Positions 1 through 7,378 of a DNA stretch of 13,137 nt are shown in pieces. Numbering within the stretch: the first letter of the stretch is position 1; the number at the start of each line of letters is the position of its first letter. The notes beneath the pieces are model-generated. The model was not told the DNA's origin. It made no database searches and saw only the letters and a program-made list of their open reading frames with translations. Both the position numbers and the translations under genes were made by a program. Where the stretch lies: positions 1-13,137 of the forward strand of contig JBFMFE010000174.1 of assembly GCA_040752295.1 (NCBI GenBank). The letters run 5' to 3'. The DNA comes from JBFMFE01 sp040752295 (lineage in GTDB: Bacteria; UBP15; UBA6099; JBFMBQ01).

Positions 1-71
1 CGGCGTCAGCCGCCTGCCGGCAGGTCTGACCTGTCAGACCCGTCTGACACGTCCGACGGCAGACAGGCGTG
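1..71. repeat. Nested palindromes, intergenic repeat element
   Basis: This is a cluster of overlapping perfect inverted repeats: CCTGCCGGCAGG (13-24), GGTCTGAC-CT-GTCAGACC (23-40) and GTCAGAC-CC-GTCTGAC (33-48). It ends in GCAGACAGGCGTG (59-71), which recurs exactly at 8927-8939. CGCCTGCCGGCAG (11-23) recurs exactly at 9283-9295. The block lies just downstream of the minus-strand glycosyltransferase and may be cut by the window edge. There is no T-run, so it does not look like an intrinsic terminator. Sharing of two 13-mers with another intergenic region shows it belongs to a dispersed family; its function is unknown. Confidence 0.7.
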
Positions 72-103
72 AAGCGGGAACCGAAAAGTGCGAAAGTTAT
101 CAA

Positions 104-1075
104 TTAACACTCGCGCCGTTCTTTCCCCCGCTGCGCGTTACCGGCGTCAGGAGGCAGTTCCCTGGTCGTCGCGGCGGGACGCCAGACGTGCAGCGGCTTC
201 CGCGAGAAGCGGAAATCGAGCCACCCCAGGAACCGGGCGAGCAGTTCGAGGGCGGCGGCGGCGGCGACCCAGTGGGGTCGGGCGCGCGGACTCAGCATCT
301 TTCTCAGGACAAACGCCGCGACGTGCAGCCTGTGCGCCGGGCGGCGCCTGATTCCGTGCCTTGCCGCCAGATGAAAGTATCCCGCCACGATGTTGCGCCT
401 GCGCGACAGTATCTCCGCAGCCTTCGACGGACCCGAATTGTACACCACCGCTTCCGGCACGTACCTCACCGCCAGACCGGCGCGCTCCACCTGCGCCGCC
501 ACGTACGGCTCGTCCACCACCACGTCGCGGGGTATCGTCCCTGTCACCTTCCTGAAGGCCACCATCTCCCCGCACTTCGGCGACCTCAGCGCCGCCCGGT
601 GGTGCATCTCCCAGAAAAAACGCACCGCCGCGCCGCAGAAGCCGCCGTCCGGACTCACGGGTACCGGACGCGCGCCCGTCATCCCCACGCGAGCGTCGGC
701 GAACGCGCCCACCAGAAGCTCCACCGCGTCCCTCTCCGGCAGCGTGTCCGCGCTCACCATCACGAGTATGTCCTCCGCCGCGAGGTCTAAAAATCGCTGG
801 ATCGCCGACGCCTTGCCGCCACGCTCCGCCTCGACGACGAGCCGCACCTTCCCGCTCCGCTCCATCACGCCGCGCACGACCTCTTCCGTACCATCCGTGC
901 ATCCGCTCGCCACCACTATGATCTCGGTCACCGCGACGCCGCGCAGTTCCTGGTCCAGCAGCCGCTCGAGCAGACGTCCTACGTTCTTCTCCTCGTTGTA
1001 CGCCATCACGCCGACGCTGCACCGGATCGAAGTCCCGGCGTTGTCGCCGCGCTGACCGGTTGAAGAGGCGGACAT
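104..1075 (-). CDS. Family 2 glycosyltransferase (GT-A fold)
   Basis: This 323-aa protein is predicted to transfer a sugar from a nucleotide-sugar donor; the acceptor is unknown. Visible GT2 features are the donor-binding start VGVMAYNEEKNVGRLL (residues 21-36), the strand and loop IIVVASGCTDGT (52-63), a DxD-equivalent region SADTLPE (108-114), GEMVAFRK (169-176), an acidic DEP acceptor-side motif (188-190) and a basic RRRNIVAGY segment (225-233) where QxxRW-type motifs sit. The N-terminal 18 residues are polar with no signal peptide. The C-terminal part (about 245-290) is moderately hydrophobic and may associate with the membrane, as in enzymes making lipid-linked glycans or polysaccharides. 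The ATG at 1075 is used because the next methionine lies inside the nucleotide-binding motif; only a weak AGAAG-like ribosome site precedes it. It is the last minus-strand gene of the left block, 429 bp from its upstream neighbour, so it is probably transcribed separately. Confidence 0.88.
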   Translation of the reverse strand: MSASSTGQRGDNAGTSIRCSVGVMAYNEEKNVGRLLERLLDQELRGVAVTEIIVVASGCTDGTEEVVRGVMERSGKVRLVVEAERGGKASAIQRFLDLAAEDILVMVSADTLPERDAVELLVGAFADARVGMTGARPVPVSPDGGFCGAAVRFFWEMHHRAALRSPKCGEMVAFRKVTGTIPRDVVVDEPYVAAQVERAGLAVRYVPEAVVYNSGPSKAAEILSRRRNIVAGYFHLAARHGIRRRPAHRLHVAAFVLRKMLSPRARPHWVAAAAALELLARFLGWLDFRFSRKPLHVWRPAATTRELPPDAGNAQRGKERREC

Positions 1076-1188
1076 CGCTTCTATTATCGCAGGATCGCCG
1101 GCTGAAAACCAGAAAGCCTGATTCGATTTCGCGCCGTGGAACCCCGGCGGCGGGAACCGCGTTTACCGGGGGGGCATTCCTTAAATCC

Positions 1189-1197
1189 TTTATAACA
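1189..1197 (-). promoter_or_regulatory. Possible extended -10 promoter for the GT2 gene
   Basis: On the minus strand this reads TGTTATAAA, a TGn-extended -10 box five-sixths identical to TATAAT. It would start transcription near 1182 and give a leader of about 107 nt before the glycosyltransferase ATG at 1075. The -35 position (around 1211-1217) is a poor match. The region is AT-rich, so a chance match is quite possible. Confidence 0.35.
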
Positions 1198-1295
1198 TTT
1201 TAGCGGTGTGAAGTAACGTGTACGAAAGAAGAAGAGGATGATGGATGCAGGCAACACTTTACCGATCCGAAGCGGCTGTAATGAAATCAGCGAAA

Positions 1296-1390
1296 AAGAT
1301 GAATGATGAATGTAGAATTTCCAATGTAGAATTTCGAACAAAATTCTTTACTTCTACATTGGATATTCATCATTCTACATTGGATATCCG
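1296..1390. repeat. TTCTACATT-type interspersed repeat cluster with hairpin
   Basis: The core is an 11-bp perfect inverted repeat, CCAATGTAGAA (1321-1331) with TTCTACATTGG (1352-1362), around a 20-nt loop. A 15-bp direct repeat TTCTACATTGGATAT occurs at 1352-1366 and again at 1373-1387, a 21-bp period. The left side also carries two GATGAAT units and a second ATGTAGAATTT. Related TTCTACATT units occur at 5741-5777. The cluster is confined to non-coding DNA. Confidence 0.75.
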
Positions 1391-1504
1391 CTTTTAAAAA
1401 CTTCACTTCGGTAAATAATTGCAGCCTTTTTTCATCTAATCGCAAGCCGCGTTCTTTCCGTTTTTCATCTTTTCCCCGCCCCCTGCGCCCTGCACCTTTT
1501 TCTT

Positions 1505-2560
1505 CTAAAGGACGCCGGCGAGTTTTTTGACGCTCACGTTCTCGCGGAACAGCTTCATCGCGCGCTCCAGCTTTTCCTTCTCACGTATCCGCGGTCTCCC
1601 GATCAGCGCGTCTATCTTCTCGACCGTCGTCAGCGTGTCGTCCTTCGTCACGAGTATCGGAACCTTCATCTCGTCCGCCTTCGACTGGATCAGCGGCTGC
1701 GGGTACATTCCCCCGGTGAGAACGAGGCACCGCGTCGAGGTTTCGAGCGCCGCGATCTGCAAATCCGCCCTGTCGCCCCCCGTGATCAGCGCCTTGTCGT
1801 GCACCTTCCGGAACCTCGATATCGCCGCGTCCAGGCTCATCGCGCCGACCGAAAAATTATGAACAAGCTCGTCCAGCCTGTCCCGCGCCGTGATCACCTC
1901 CGCGCCGAGGTGGCTCGCAAGGTCCCCCACGCTCACCGCCTTCAGCACCGGATCGTCCGGGATGATCCCCAGCACGCTCACTCCCTCGCGCTCGAGTACC
2001 GGCACGATCGTCTTCCGCACGAACTCCACCGCCTCGACGCCTATCCTGTTCAGTATCAGCCCGGAAAAGCTTTCCCCGACGCGGTCCTTCACCGCTAAAA
2101 CGGTGTCCAGACCCCGGTTCTCCTCGTACCTCTCGACGAAAACCAGCCGGCTCTTCGTTTCGCGTATCAGTTCCTCCGCCGGTACGCCGAGCATCCGTCC
2201 CTCGTCCATCGTCCGCCCCCCGCCGAGAAGAACCACGTCCTTTCCCTTTCCCACGCGGCGGAACGACTCCATTATCTTTTCCCTCAACCCCCTGGGCCTC
2301 CCGCGCGCGAGGCTCATCTTCAGATCGTGCGTCAACACCACCGGGCAGACGTCCTCCAGCGCTTCCTTCAGCCCGAAGTACTCCTTCATGAAAAGCGCGT
2401 CCTCGTCCGTCACGGTCTTCCCCGCGAGCGCGGGCAGCACGCCCACGGGCTTCATGTACCCTACCTTCTTCCCCTTCGCCCTCAGCGCCGAACCGAGGCA
2501 GATGCACACGAGGCTCTTCCCCGAATACTCCGAGTTTGACCCCACGTAGATTGATTTCAT
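1505..2560 (-). CDS. P-loop (AAA_26/BioD-like) plus DRTGG domain protein
   Basis: This 351-aa protein resembles the N-terminal regulatory half of long phosphotransacetylases (COG0857 type). It has a BioD-like P-loop, GSNSEYSGKS (residues 7-16), an adjacent KPVG (37-40), and a DRTGG domain (about 208-318) containing the hallmark ITGGDRADLQIAALE (259-273) and LVLTGG (279-284). The catalytic PTA/PTB domain is absent, so it should not be called phosphotransacetylase despite common database names. It probably binds nucleotide; the role of such stand-alone proteins is unknown. It follows the ADP-forming acetyl-CoA synthetase gene on the same strand after a 62-nt gap, which suggests a regulatory or assembly role in the same pathway. 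The ATG at 2560 was chosen because GGGGGG lies just upstream and the P-loop strand MKSIYVGSN begins there. A longer TTG start at 2626 would add a basic, non-conserved tail overlapping the upstream gene. Confidence 0.88.
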   Translation of the reverse strand: MKSIYVGSNSEYSGKSLVCICLGSALRAKGKKVGYMKPVGVLPALAGKTVTDEDALFMKEYFGLKEALEDVCPVVLTHDLKMSLARGRPRGLREKIMESFRRVGKGKDVVLLGGGRTMDEGRMLGVPAEELIRETKSRLVFVERYEENRGLDTVLAVKDRVGESFSGLILNRIGVEAVEFVRKTIVPVLEREGVSVLGIIPDDPVLKAVSVGDLASHLGAEVITARDRLDELVHNFSVGAMSLDAAISRFRKVHDKALITGGDRADLQIAALETSTRCLVLTGGMYPQPLIQSKADEMKVPILVTKDDTLTTVEKIDALIGRPRIREKEKLERAMKLFRENVSVKKLAGVL

Positions 2561-2622
2561 GGCGACCCCCCGAACTTGTCTTTCGCCGGCGCGCAGCACG
2601 CGCCTCCGCGGCTCGCCGCCGC

Positions 2623-4728
2623 TCAACTGGGCATCACGCTGAACCGGGCGTCAATGGCGTAAACTCCCTTCCCCTCCTCGAGCACCATCAGCGGGTTGAC
2701 GTCCATCTCCACGATCTCGTCGAAATCAACCGCAAGCGACGAGATCAGCCGGAGCGTCTCTCTCACCGCCGCGACGTCCTTCGGCGGCTCGCCGCGGGCG
2801 CCCGTGAGCAGCGCCGCGCTCTTTATCCCGTATATCATCTGCTCGATGTCGTCCTCGCTGAGTGGCGCGACCCGGAAACAGACGTCCTTCAGTATCTCGA
2901 CGTATATCCCCCCAAGCCCGAACACCACCAGCGGTCCGAACTGCGCGTCGCGCGTCATCCCGCAGATCAGTTCCTTACCCCCCCGCACCATCTCGTGTAT
3001 CTCCACGCCCTGCACCACGGCGTTCGGAACGTATTTCCGGCAGTTGAACAGTATCCGGTGGTACGCCTCCTCGAGCCGCTCCTCGTCGGCGATCCCCACC
3101 GCCACGCCCCCGACGTCCGACTTGTGCGATATGTCCGGCGAGGACACCTTCATCACCACCGGGTATCCAAACCGCCCCGCCGCCGCTTTCGCCTCATCGA
3201 GGTTTTCCCCGACGGAATACTCCGGAACTCGGATGCCGAGCGCCTTCACGATGCGCAGCGCCTTTTCTCCGCTTATCGCCGTCGTTCCCTTCCGCCTGAA
3301 CTCCCCGAGCATCCCGGCGATTTCCTTCTTCGGATACCGCGCCTTCGCCGGCGCGGGCGCCGCCTTCTTCCTCCAGAACGCGTGTTCCGCCATCCTCGAA
3401 AACACCGCGACCGCCCGCTCCGGAAACCCGTAGTTCGGTATGCGGTTCTTGTTCAGTATGTGAATCCCGGACCCCACCATGTCCTCTCCCATGAAAGCGG
3501 CGAGCAGCGGCTTGCTGTGCGTGAGCGCGGCGTACGCGATGTTCTTGGCGGTCTCCTCTATCTGCGTCATCCCCTGCGGTGTCAGCAGTATAACCAGCCC
3601 GTGCACCCCGGGGTCGCTCAGAAGCGCCTCGATCGCGCTCGAGTACCTGTCGGCTCTCGCGTCGCCGATGATGTCCACGGGGTTGTAGACCGCGGCGGTG
3701 GGCGGGAGCGCCTCCTTCAGCCGGGCGACGGTCTCCGGGCTGAAAACCGCCATCTGCGCGCACGTCCCGCGCAGCGAGTCCGTCGCCATGATCCCCGGAC
3801 CCCCGGCGTTGGTCAGGATCGCCACGCGCTCTCCTTCCGGAAGCGGCTGGTATGCGAACGCCGACGCGTAGTCGAAAAGCTCCTCCACCGTCTCCGCCCT
3901 TATCACGCCGCACTGCCTGAACGCGGCGTCGTACGCGGCGTCGGACCCCGCCATGCTTCCCGTGTGCGACGACGCCGCCTTCGCCCCCGCCTCGGACACA
4001 CCGGACTTTATCAGCACCACCGGCTTGCTTTTCGTCACCCTCAGCGCCGTCTCCATGAAAGCGCGACCGCGGCTCGTCCCCTCGAGGTACCCGATGATCA
4101 CGCTCGTCTCGGCGTCGTCACCGAGCGCGTCCAGAACGTCCACCTCGTCCACGTCCGCCTTGTTGCCCAGGCTGATGAACTTTGAAAACCCCATCCCCCG
4201 CGCGAACGACCAGTCGAGTATCGCCGTGCACAGCGCGCCGCTCTGCGACACGAACCCGATGCTCCCCTTCCCGGGCGTACCCGCCGCAAACGACGCGTTC
4301 AGCCCGGAATACGTGTCTATCAGCCCCAGACAGTTCGGTCCGAGCAGCCTTATACCCGCCCCCTTCGCCGCCGCGAGCATCTCCCGCTCTATCCCCGCGC
4401 CCTCGGGTCCCACCTCCTTGAATCCCGCCGAGATTATGATCGCCGCGTCCGCGCCCTTCGCGCCGCATTCAACAAGCGTCCCCGGTATCTGCCGCGGGGG
4501 AATCATCACCACCGCCAGATCGAACTCCCCCTCGATCTCCCTCACGCCGGGATAGCACTTCAACCCGAACAGCTCTTTCGCCTTGGGGTTCACGGGGTAA
4601 ACCCGCCCGCGGTAGTCGCCGCCGGTGACGTTCCGCATAAGGTCGAACCCCACCTTGCCCGGGACGCGCGACGCCCCGATCACCGCGACCGCCCGCGGCT
4701 TGAAAAAATGTTCAAGGCTCGCTTTCAT
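2623..4728 (-). CDS. Acetyl-CoA synthetase (ADP-forming), fused alpha-beta
   Basis: This enzyme is predicted to convert acetyl-CoA (or another acyl-CoA), ADP and phosphate to the free acid, CoA and ATP. It is a substrate-level phosphorylation step of fermentative metabolism in the cytosol. The 701 residues fit the fused single-chain form. In order they carry a CoA-binding Rossmann domain (about 8-100, AVAVIGASRVPGKVG), GPNCLG (130-135), a succinyl-CoA-synthetase-like domain with the phosphohistidine segment ASSHTGSMAG (probable catalytic His255), a second ligase domain (about 300-455), and a C-terminal ATP-grasp domain (about 475-701) with HKSDVGGV (535-542) and DVNPLMV (676-682). The ATG at 4728 matches where family members begin and has a purine-rich GGAGAAGGCGGGGG upstream; an upstream start at 4776 would add a non-conserved tail. 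It is first in a probable operon with the DRTGG protein. Substrate range cannot be read from sequence; acetate, propionate or aryl acids are all possible. Confidence 0.93.
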   Translation of the reverse strand: MKASLEHFFKPRAVAVIGASRVPGKVGFDLMRNVTGGDYRGRVYPVNPKAKELFGLKCYPGVREIEGEFDLAVVMIPPRQIPGTLVECGAKGADAAIIISAGFKEVGPEGAGIEREMLAAAKGAGIRLLGPNCLGLIDTYSGLNASFAAGTPGKGSIGFVSQSGALCTAILDWSFARGMGFSKFISLGNKADVDEVDVLDALGDDAETSVIIGYLEGTSRGRAFMETALRVTKSKPVVLIKSGVSEAGAKAASSHTGSMAGSDAAYDAAFRQCGVIRAETVEELFDYASAFAYQPLPEGERVAILTNAGGPGIMATDSLRGTCAQMAVFSPETVARLKEALPPTAAVYNPVDIIGDARADRYSSAIEALLSDPGVHGLVILLTPQGMTQIEETAKNIAYAALTHSKPLLAAFMGEDMVGSGIHILNKNRIPNYGFPERAVAVFSRMAEHAFWRKKAAPAPAKARYPKKEIAGMLGEFRRKGTTAISGEKALRIVKALGIRVPEYSVGENLDEAKAAAGRFGYPVVMKVSSPDISHKSDVGGVAVGIADEERLEEAYHRILFNCRKYVPNAVVQGVEIHEMVRGGKELICGMTRDAQFGPLVVFGLGGIYVEILKDVCFRVAPLSEDDIEQMIYGIKSAALLTGARGEPPKDVAAVRETLRLISSLAVDFDEIVEMDVNPLMVLEEGKGVYAIDARFSVMPS

Positions 4729-5080
4729 GCCCCCGCCTTCTCCGGATGCCGGATGCTTTCTCCCGCACCGTTCCACCTCTCAAAACCGATCTGCCGCCCG
4801 GAGCGCGAAACACTTCCATCCTCATCTTTTCAGACGCCCCTTGCGTCTTTGCACCTCTGACCCGCAAATTCTTCGCTTTTCCCGAAGAAATCATTGCGCC
4901 GCACTCTTTTTCCTTCATTCGACGTTCGAACTGAACAGTACCACGTTTTTCCTCAATCGGCAAGGGTGATCTCCGGCAATCCGTCAAACAGCCTCTGTGC
5001 CTTCCGCCTGCGGTTTTATTGCTCTTTTGTGAAACGACAGCGATAATTCTATAAACGCGCGGATGAACGGAGGGAAGAAA
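4729..5080. other. Divergent intergenic region, no gene
   Basis: This 352-bp stretch lies between the divergent synthetase gene (minus) and mntA (plus). It holds the mntA promoter, a 7-bp hairpin TTCTTCG/CGAAGAA (4869-4875 with 4883-4889) that would fall in the synthetase leader if transcription begins upstream of it, and a TTCGACGTTCGAA-like near-palindrome (about 4919-4931) resembling units seen at 8864-8875 and 9330-9360. Short open frames here translate to low-complexity peptide and are not called genes. No strong minus-strand promoter was recognised. Confidence 0.6.
5027..5055 (+). promoter_or_regulatory. Predicted sigma-70-type promoter of mntA-hepT
   Basis: TTGTGA (5027-5032) and TATAAA (5050-5055) are separated by the optimal 17 bp. 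Transcription would start near 5062, giving a leader of about 19 nt that contains the GGAGGG ribosome site (5069-5074). This supports the ATG at 5081 over the ATG at 5063. Confidence 0.55.
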
Positions 5081-5383
5081 ATGAACGTGACGATTACGAA
5101 ATCAACAGACGAGATAACCGATTTCTGCCGGGCAAACGGCATCCGTTGGCTCGCGGTGTTCGGGTCGGCGGTGAGCGGAGATATGCGGCCCGGCAGCGAC
5201 GTGGACGTTCTTGTGGAGTTAGCGGTGCCGGTCGGGTTGTTCCGCCTGTGCCGGATGGAGAGGGAGATGTCGAAATTGTTCGGCGGCAGGAAGGTTGACC
5301 TCGTGGTGAAGCAGGGACTGGACAAAATCATACGCGACGAGGTGCTTGCAAATTGCGAGGTGCTGTATGGAAAAGCGGGATGA
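5081..5383 (+). CDS. mntA: MntA-type minimal nucleotidyltransferase antitoxin
   Basis: This 100-aa protein is a minimal nucleotidyltransferase of the type VII toxin-antitoxin system. Characterised MntA proteins neutralise the HepT RNase by transferring AMP groups from ATP to its tyrosine. The signature GSx10DxD is complete: Gly28-Ser29, then Asp40 and Asp42. A third metal-ligand candidate, Asp73, sits in KVDLVVK. The small size fits the family. The ATG at 5081 is preceded by GGAGGG with 6-nt spacing, whereas the in-frame ATG at 5063 precedes that site and lies at the predicted transcription start. The gene overlaps hepT by 17 nt, so the pair is co-translated. It lies on the strand opposite its neighbours and is flanked by repeats, typical of a mobile toxin-antitoxin cassette. 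Confidence 0.9.
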   Translation: MNVTITKSTDEITDFCRANGIRWLAVFGSAVSGDMRPGSDVDVLVELAVPVGLFRLCRMEREMSKLFGGRKVDLVVKQGLDKIIRDEVLANCEVLYGKAG

Positions 5384-5690
5384 ACTTTATCTGTCGCACG
5401 TCACCGAAGCCGTAGAAAAGATAATCCAGTTTACCACGGGACGGACATGGGATGATTTTCGGAAGGATGAAATGATGCAGGGCGCGGTCATCCACCAGTT
5501 GATGATACTGGGCGAGGCTGCGAACAAAGTGTCGGAGGACACACAGGAGCGCATGTCGGAACTGCCGTGGCGGGATATGGTCGCCATGCGGAACAAACTT
5601 ATCCATGACTATTTCCATGTGCGCCTGGAGGAAATCTGGAGAACCGTTCAGGAAGACATCCCGAACTTGAAAAACATTTTGGGTATATAA
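5367..5690 (+). CDS. hepT: HepT-type HEPN RNase toxin
   Basis: This 107-aa all-alpha HEPN-domain protein is the partner of MntA. HepT toxins are metal-independent RNases acting as dimers; AMPylation of the motif tyrosine inactivates them. The full Rx4HxY motif is visible as Arg75, His80 and Tyr82 within RNKLIHDYF. An upstream helix, VIHQLMILGEAANKVS (residues 41-56), is typical of the family. The ATG at 5367 has GAGG at 5357-5360 and lies inside the end of mntA. Catalytic and modification residues are all present, so the module looks functional rather than decayed. It ends 184 bp from the convergent radical SAM gene. Confidence 0.9.
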   Translation: MEKRDELYLSHVTEAVEKIIQFTTGRTWDDFRKDEMMQGAVIHQLMILGEAANKVSEDTQERMSELPWRDMVAMRNKLIHDYFHVRLEEIWRTVQEDIPNLKNILGI

Positions 5691-5740
5691 CGTAATGAAA
5701 AACAAAAACCATAATATTTTGAAACTGGTTTTATTCCGAC

Positions 5741-5777
5741 TTCTACATTCTGCATTGGTAATTCTACATTCTACATT
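5741..5777. repeat. TTCTACATT repeat units
   Basis: Three TTCTACATT copies (5741-5749, 5762-5770, 5769-5777) plus the variant TCTGCATTGG lie in the convergent gap between hepT and the radical SAM gene. They are the same short unit seen at 1352-1381, so two unlinked non-coding sites share one repeat family. No terminator-like hairpin with T-run is evident beside them. Confidence 0.65.
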
Positions 5778-5874
5778 TGCTTTTTATACTTTTTGGTTCC
5801 GGCTTGTCCGGGTTAGGGAATAAACGGTTAATCGTGTTCCTCAAACCGTCCTTCAATTCCATTCCCGCTCCCCG

Positions 5875-7275
5875 TCAGAAGTTCCTCGCGGAGCGAACGG
5901 ATATGTTGAGAAAAACGGGAAGGCTGAAACAGTTGATCTTCCTGAGCGCGAGCGCGTAGAAGACCTTGAAAACGAACTTGTAAAGCGCCGTGAGCGGAAG
6001 CGCCGCGAGAAAGCCGACGAGGGCGTCGGGCGCGCGCGTCGCCGTCGCAGCCTGAAAGAGAAAACCGAGGTTGACGAGACGCCTGTTCCGCCGGACCGGT
6101 GTGTCGGGCACAAAGAAGCTGTCGTGTTTTTTCACGGGGGGCGGTACGCCGCCGGCGGCGCAGTGTTTTTCGTATATCCGGGTGCCGGGATAGGGATGGA
6201 AGAAGGAACTCCACGCGAAGTCGCTGCGGATTGCGCGGTTGAGCCGCAGGGTCTCCATCGCGTGCGGAACGCCTTCGCCGGGCGCGCCCAGCATGTTGTA
6301 CGTCTGAAGCATTATTCCGCTCTTCCTGAGCAGCCCGGCGGCGCGGACGATGTCGCGGTTCGTGACGTTCTTTCCGAGGATTTCCCGCCTGTTCCTTTCG
6401 TCCGCCGTCTCGATGCCGAACCTCACTGCTCTGCACTTCATCCGAGCTAAAAGGGGCGCCGTCTTTTCGTTCAGAAGCGAGGCGGTCGTCTGGCACGTGA
6501 ACGGCAGGGCGGCGCCGCGGAGGTGCGCCTCCGCGAATTCCTCGAGCCACCGCGCGTCCGCGCCGAACGCGTCGTCCTCGAACACGATCCGGGTTATCCC
6601 GTAATCCCTTTTCGCCCGTTCGATCTCCTCGGCGACGTGCCCCGGGCTGCGCCTGCGCACCTGCCGCCCCTTCACGCGGTACAGTTCCCGGAACCTGTCG
6701 TTGAAACAGAACGTGCAGTTGAAGGGGCACCCGCGCGAGGTTATCGTGGGGTAGTATTCGCTGGCGAAGCGTCTCATGAAGGGCATGCGGAAGTAGAGCG
6801 CGGGGTCCTGGAACGGCAGGCTGTCGAGCGGGTCAATCAGCGGGCGCAGGGGGTTGACGCGGAGGTTTCCGTTTTCGAGCGTGCAGAGGTTGGGGACGGC
6901 AGTGCGTACGGACTGCGGCTCGCGCAGCAACCCCATGAGGTCGGCGAGCGCGCCTTCTCCCTCGCCCCTTATGAGATAGTCGGCGGGAAGCCCGGATATC
7001 AGTTCCGGGACAAACGTCGGATGGGGACCGCCGAGAACGACCGGGGGTCGCCGGCTCAGCCCGCCGAGCACGCCGGCGATCCACCGCTCGGACCCGGCGA
7101 CGCAGTGAAACCCCACGAGGTCCGCGCCGCGGGCGGCGATCCTGCCGGCGAGTCTCTTCCCCCGGTTCGCGATCGTAACTTCGGACTCGTGTCCCGCCAT
7201 CTTGAGAACGGCGGAGAGCATCATCGTGCCGATGTTGAGTACCGGCGCGCGCTGGACGAAGAGGATTTTCCCCAT
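5875..7275 (-). CDS. B12-binding-type radical SAM protein
   Basis: This 466-aa protein has the architecture of B12-binding radical SAM enzymes, which use a 4Fe-4S cluster and S-adenosylmethionine for radical chemistry such as methyl transfer. The N-terminal domain (1 to about 140) has the Rossmann-like layout, with GTMMLSAVLKMAGHE, LVGFHC and VVLGGPHPTFVPE. It has no obvious DxHxxG cobalamin-ligand motif, so cofactor binding may be base-off or lost. The radical SAM core begins at TITSRGCPFNCTFCFN, with cluster cysteines 183, 187 and 190, followed by GIETADE and YNMLGAPGE segments. The C-terminal 70 residues contain two or three hydrophobic stretches (about 400-440) suggesting membrane contact. 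The substrate is not recognisable. It lies 103 nt after the TPR gene on the same strand. The ATG at 7275 has no clear ribosome site, so expression may depend on coupling or a weak start. Confidence 0.87.
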   Translation of the reverse strand: MGKILFVQRAPVLNIGTMMLSAVLKMAGHESEVTIANRGKRLAGRIAARGADLVGFHCVAGSERWIAGVLGGLSRRPPVVLGGPHPTFVPELISGLPADYLIRGEGEGALADLMGLLREPQSVRTAVPNLCTLENGNLRVNPLRPLIDPLDSLPFQDPALYFRMPFMRRFASEYYPTITSRGCPFNCTFCFNDRFRELYRVKGRQVRRRSPGHVAEEIERAKRDYGITRIVFEDDAFGADARWLEEFAEAHLRGAALPFTCQTTASLLNEKTAPLLARMKCRAVRFGIETADERNRREILGKNVTNRDIVRAAGLLRKSGIMLQTYNMLGAPGEGVPHAMETLRLNRAIRSDFAWSSFFHPYPGTRIYEKHCAAGGVPPPVKKHDSFFVPDTPVRRNRRLVNLGFLFQAATATRAPDALVGFLAALPLTALYKFVFKVFYALALRKINCFSLPVFLNISVRSARNF

Positions 7276-7378
7276 GGTTTCATGACGATTAAGCCGCGGA
7301 GGACCCGCCTGCCGCGGTTAACCTGTCAAATTTCGCAACATCCGGGTTTTCATGAGCCGCCGCGGATGCGTCCCGCCC

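Larger units (their letters stand above)
1076..1504. other. Repeat-bearing intergenic region, no gene
   Basis: This 429-bp gap separates the DRTGG-protein gene from the glycosyltransferase gene, both on the minus strand. Base composition falls sharply towards AT compared with the flanking genes. It holds the TTCTACATT repeat cluster, a G-run near 1168-1174 and a possible minus-strand extended -10 box. A short minus-strand open frame crosses it, but its translation is repeat-derived low-complexity peptide, and I do not call it a gene. No convincing intrinsic terminator was found for the upstream operon. Confidence 0.7.

Noticed and set aside
1..71. CRISPR array or intrinsic terminator
   Set aside because: The repeats overlap as palindromes with no regular spacers, and there is no T-tract.
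1084..1341. 85-aa minus-strand open frame between the GT2 and DRTGG genes
   Set aside because: It is built partly from the TTCTACATT repeats, with low-complexity translation, no ribosome site and no recognisable domain.
2536..4185. Long plus-strand open frame (549 codons) opposite the synthetase gene
   Set aside because: It is an antisense shadow caused by high-GC codon bias. It is rich in Arg, His and Pro, with no domains, and the opposite strand is a clear conserved enzyme.
4930..4980. Possible minus-strand promoter TTGCCG-17-TACTGT for the synthetase operon
   Set aside because: The spacing is right, but the -10 box matches only three of six positions and random matches of this quality are common.
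4712..4987. 91-aa minus-strand open frame upstream of the synthetase
   Set aside because: It overlaps the synthetase start, is low complexity and has no family resemblance.
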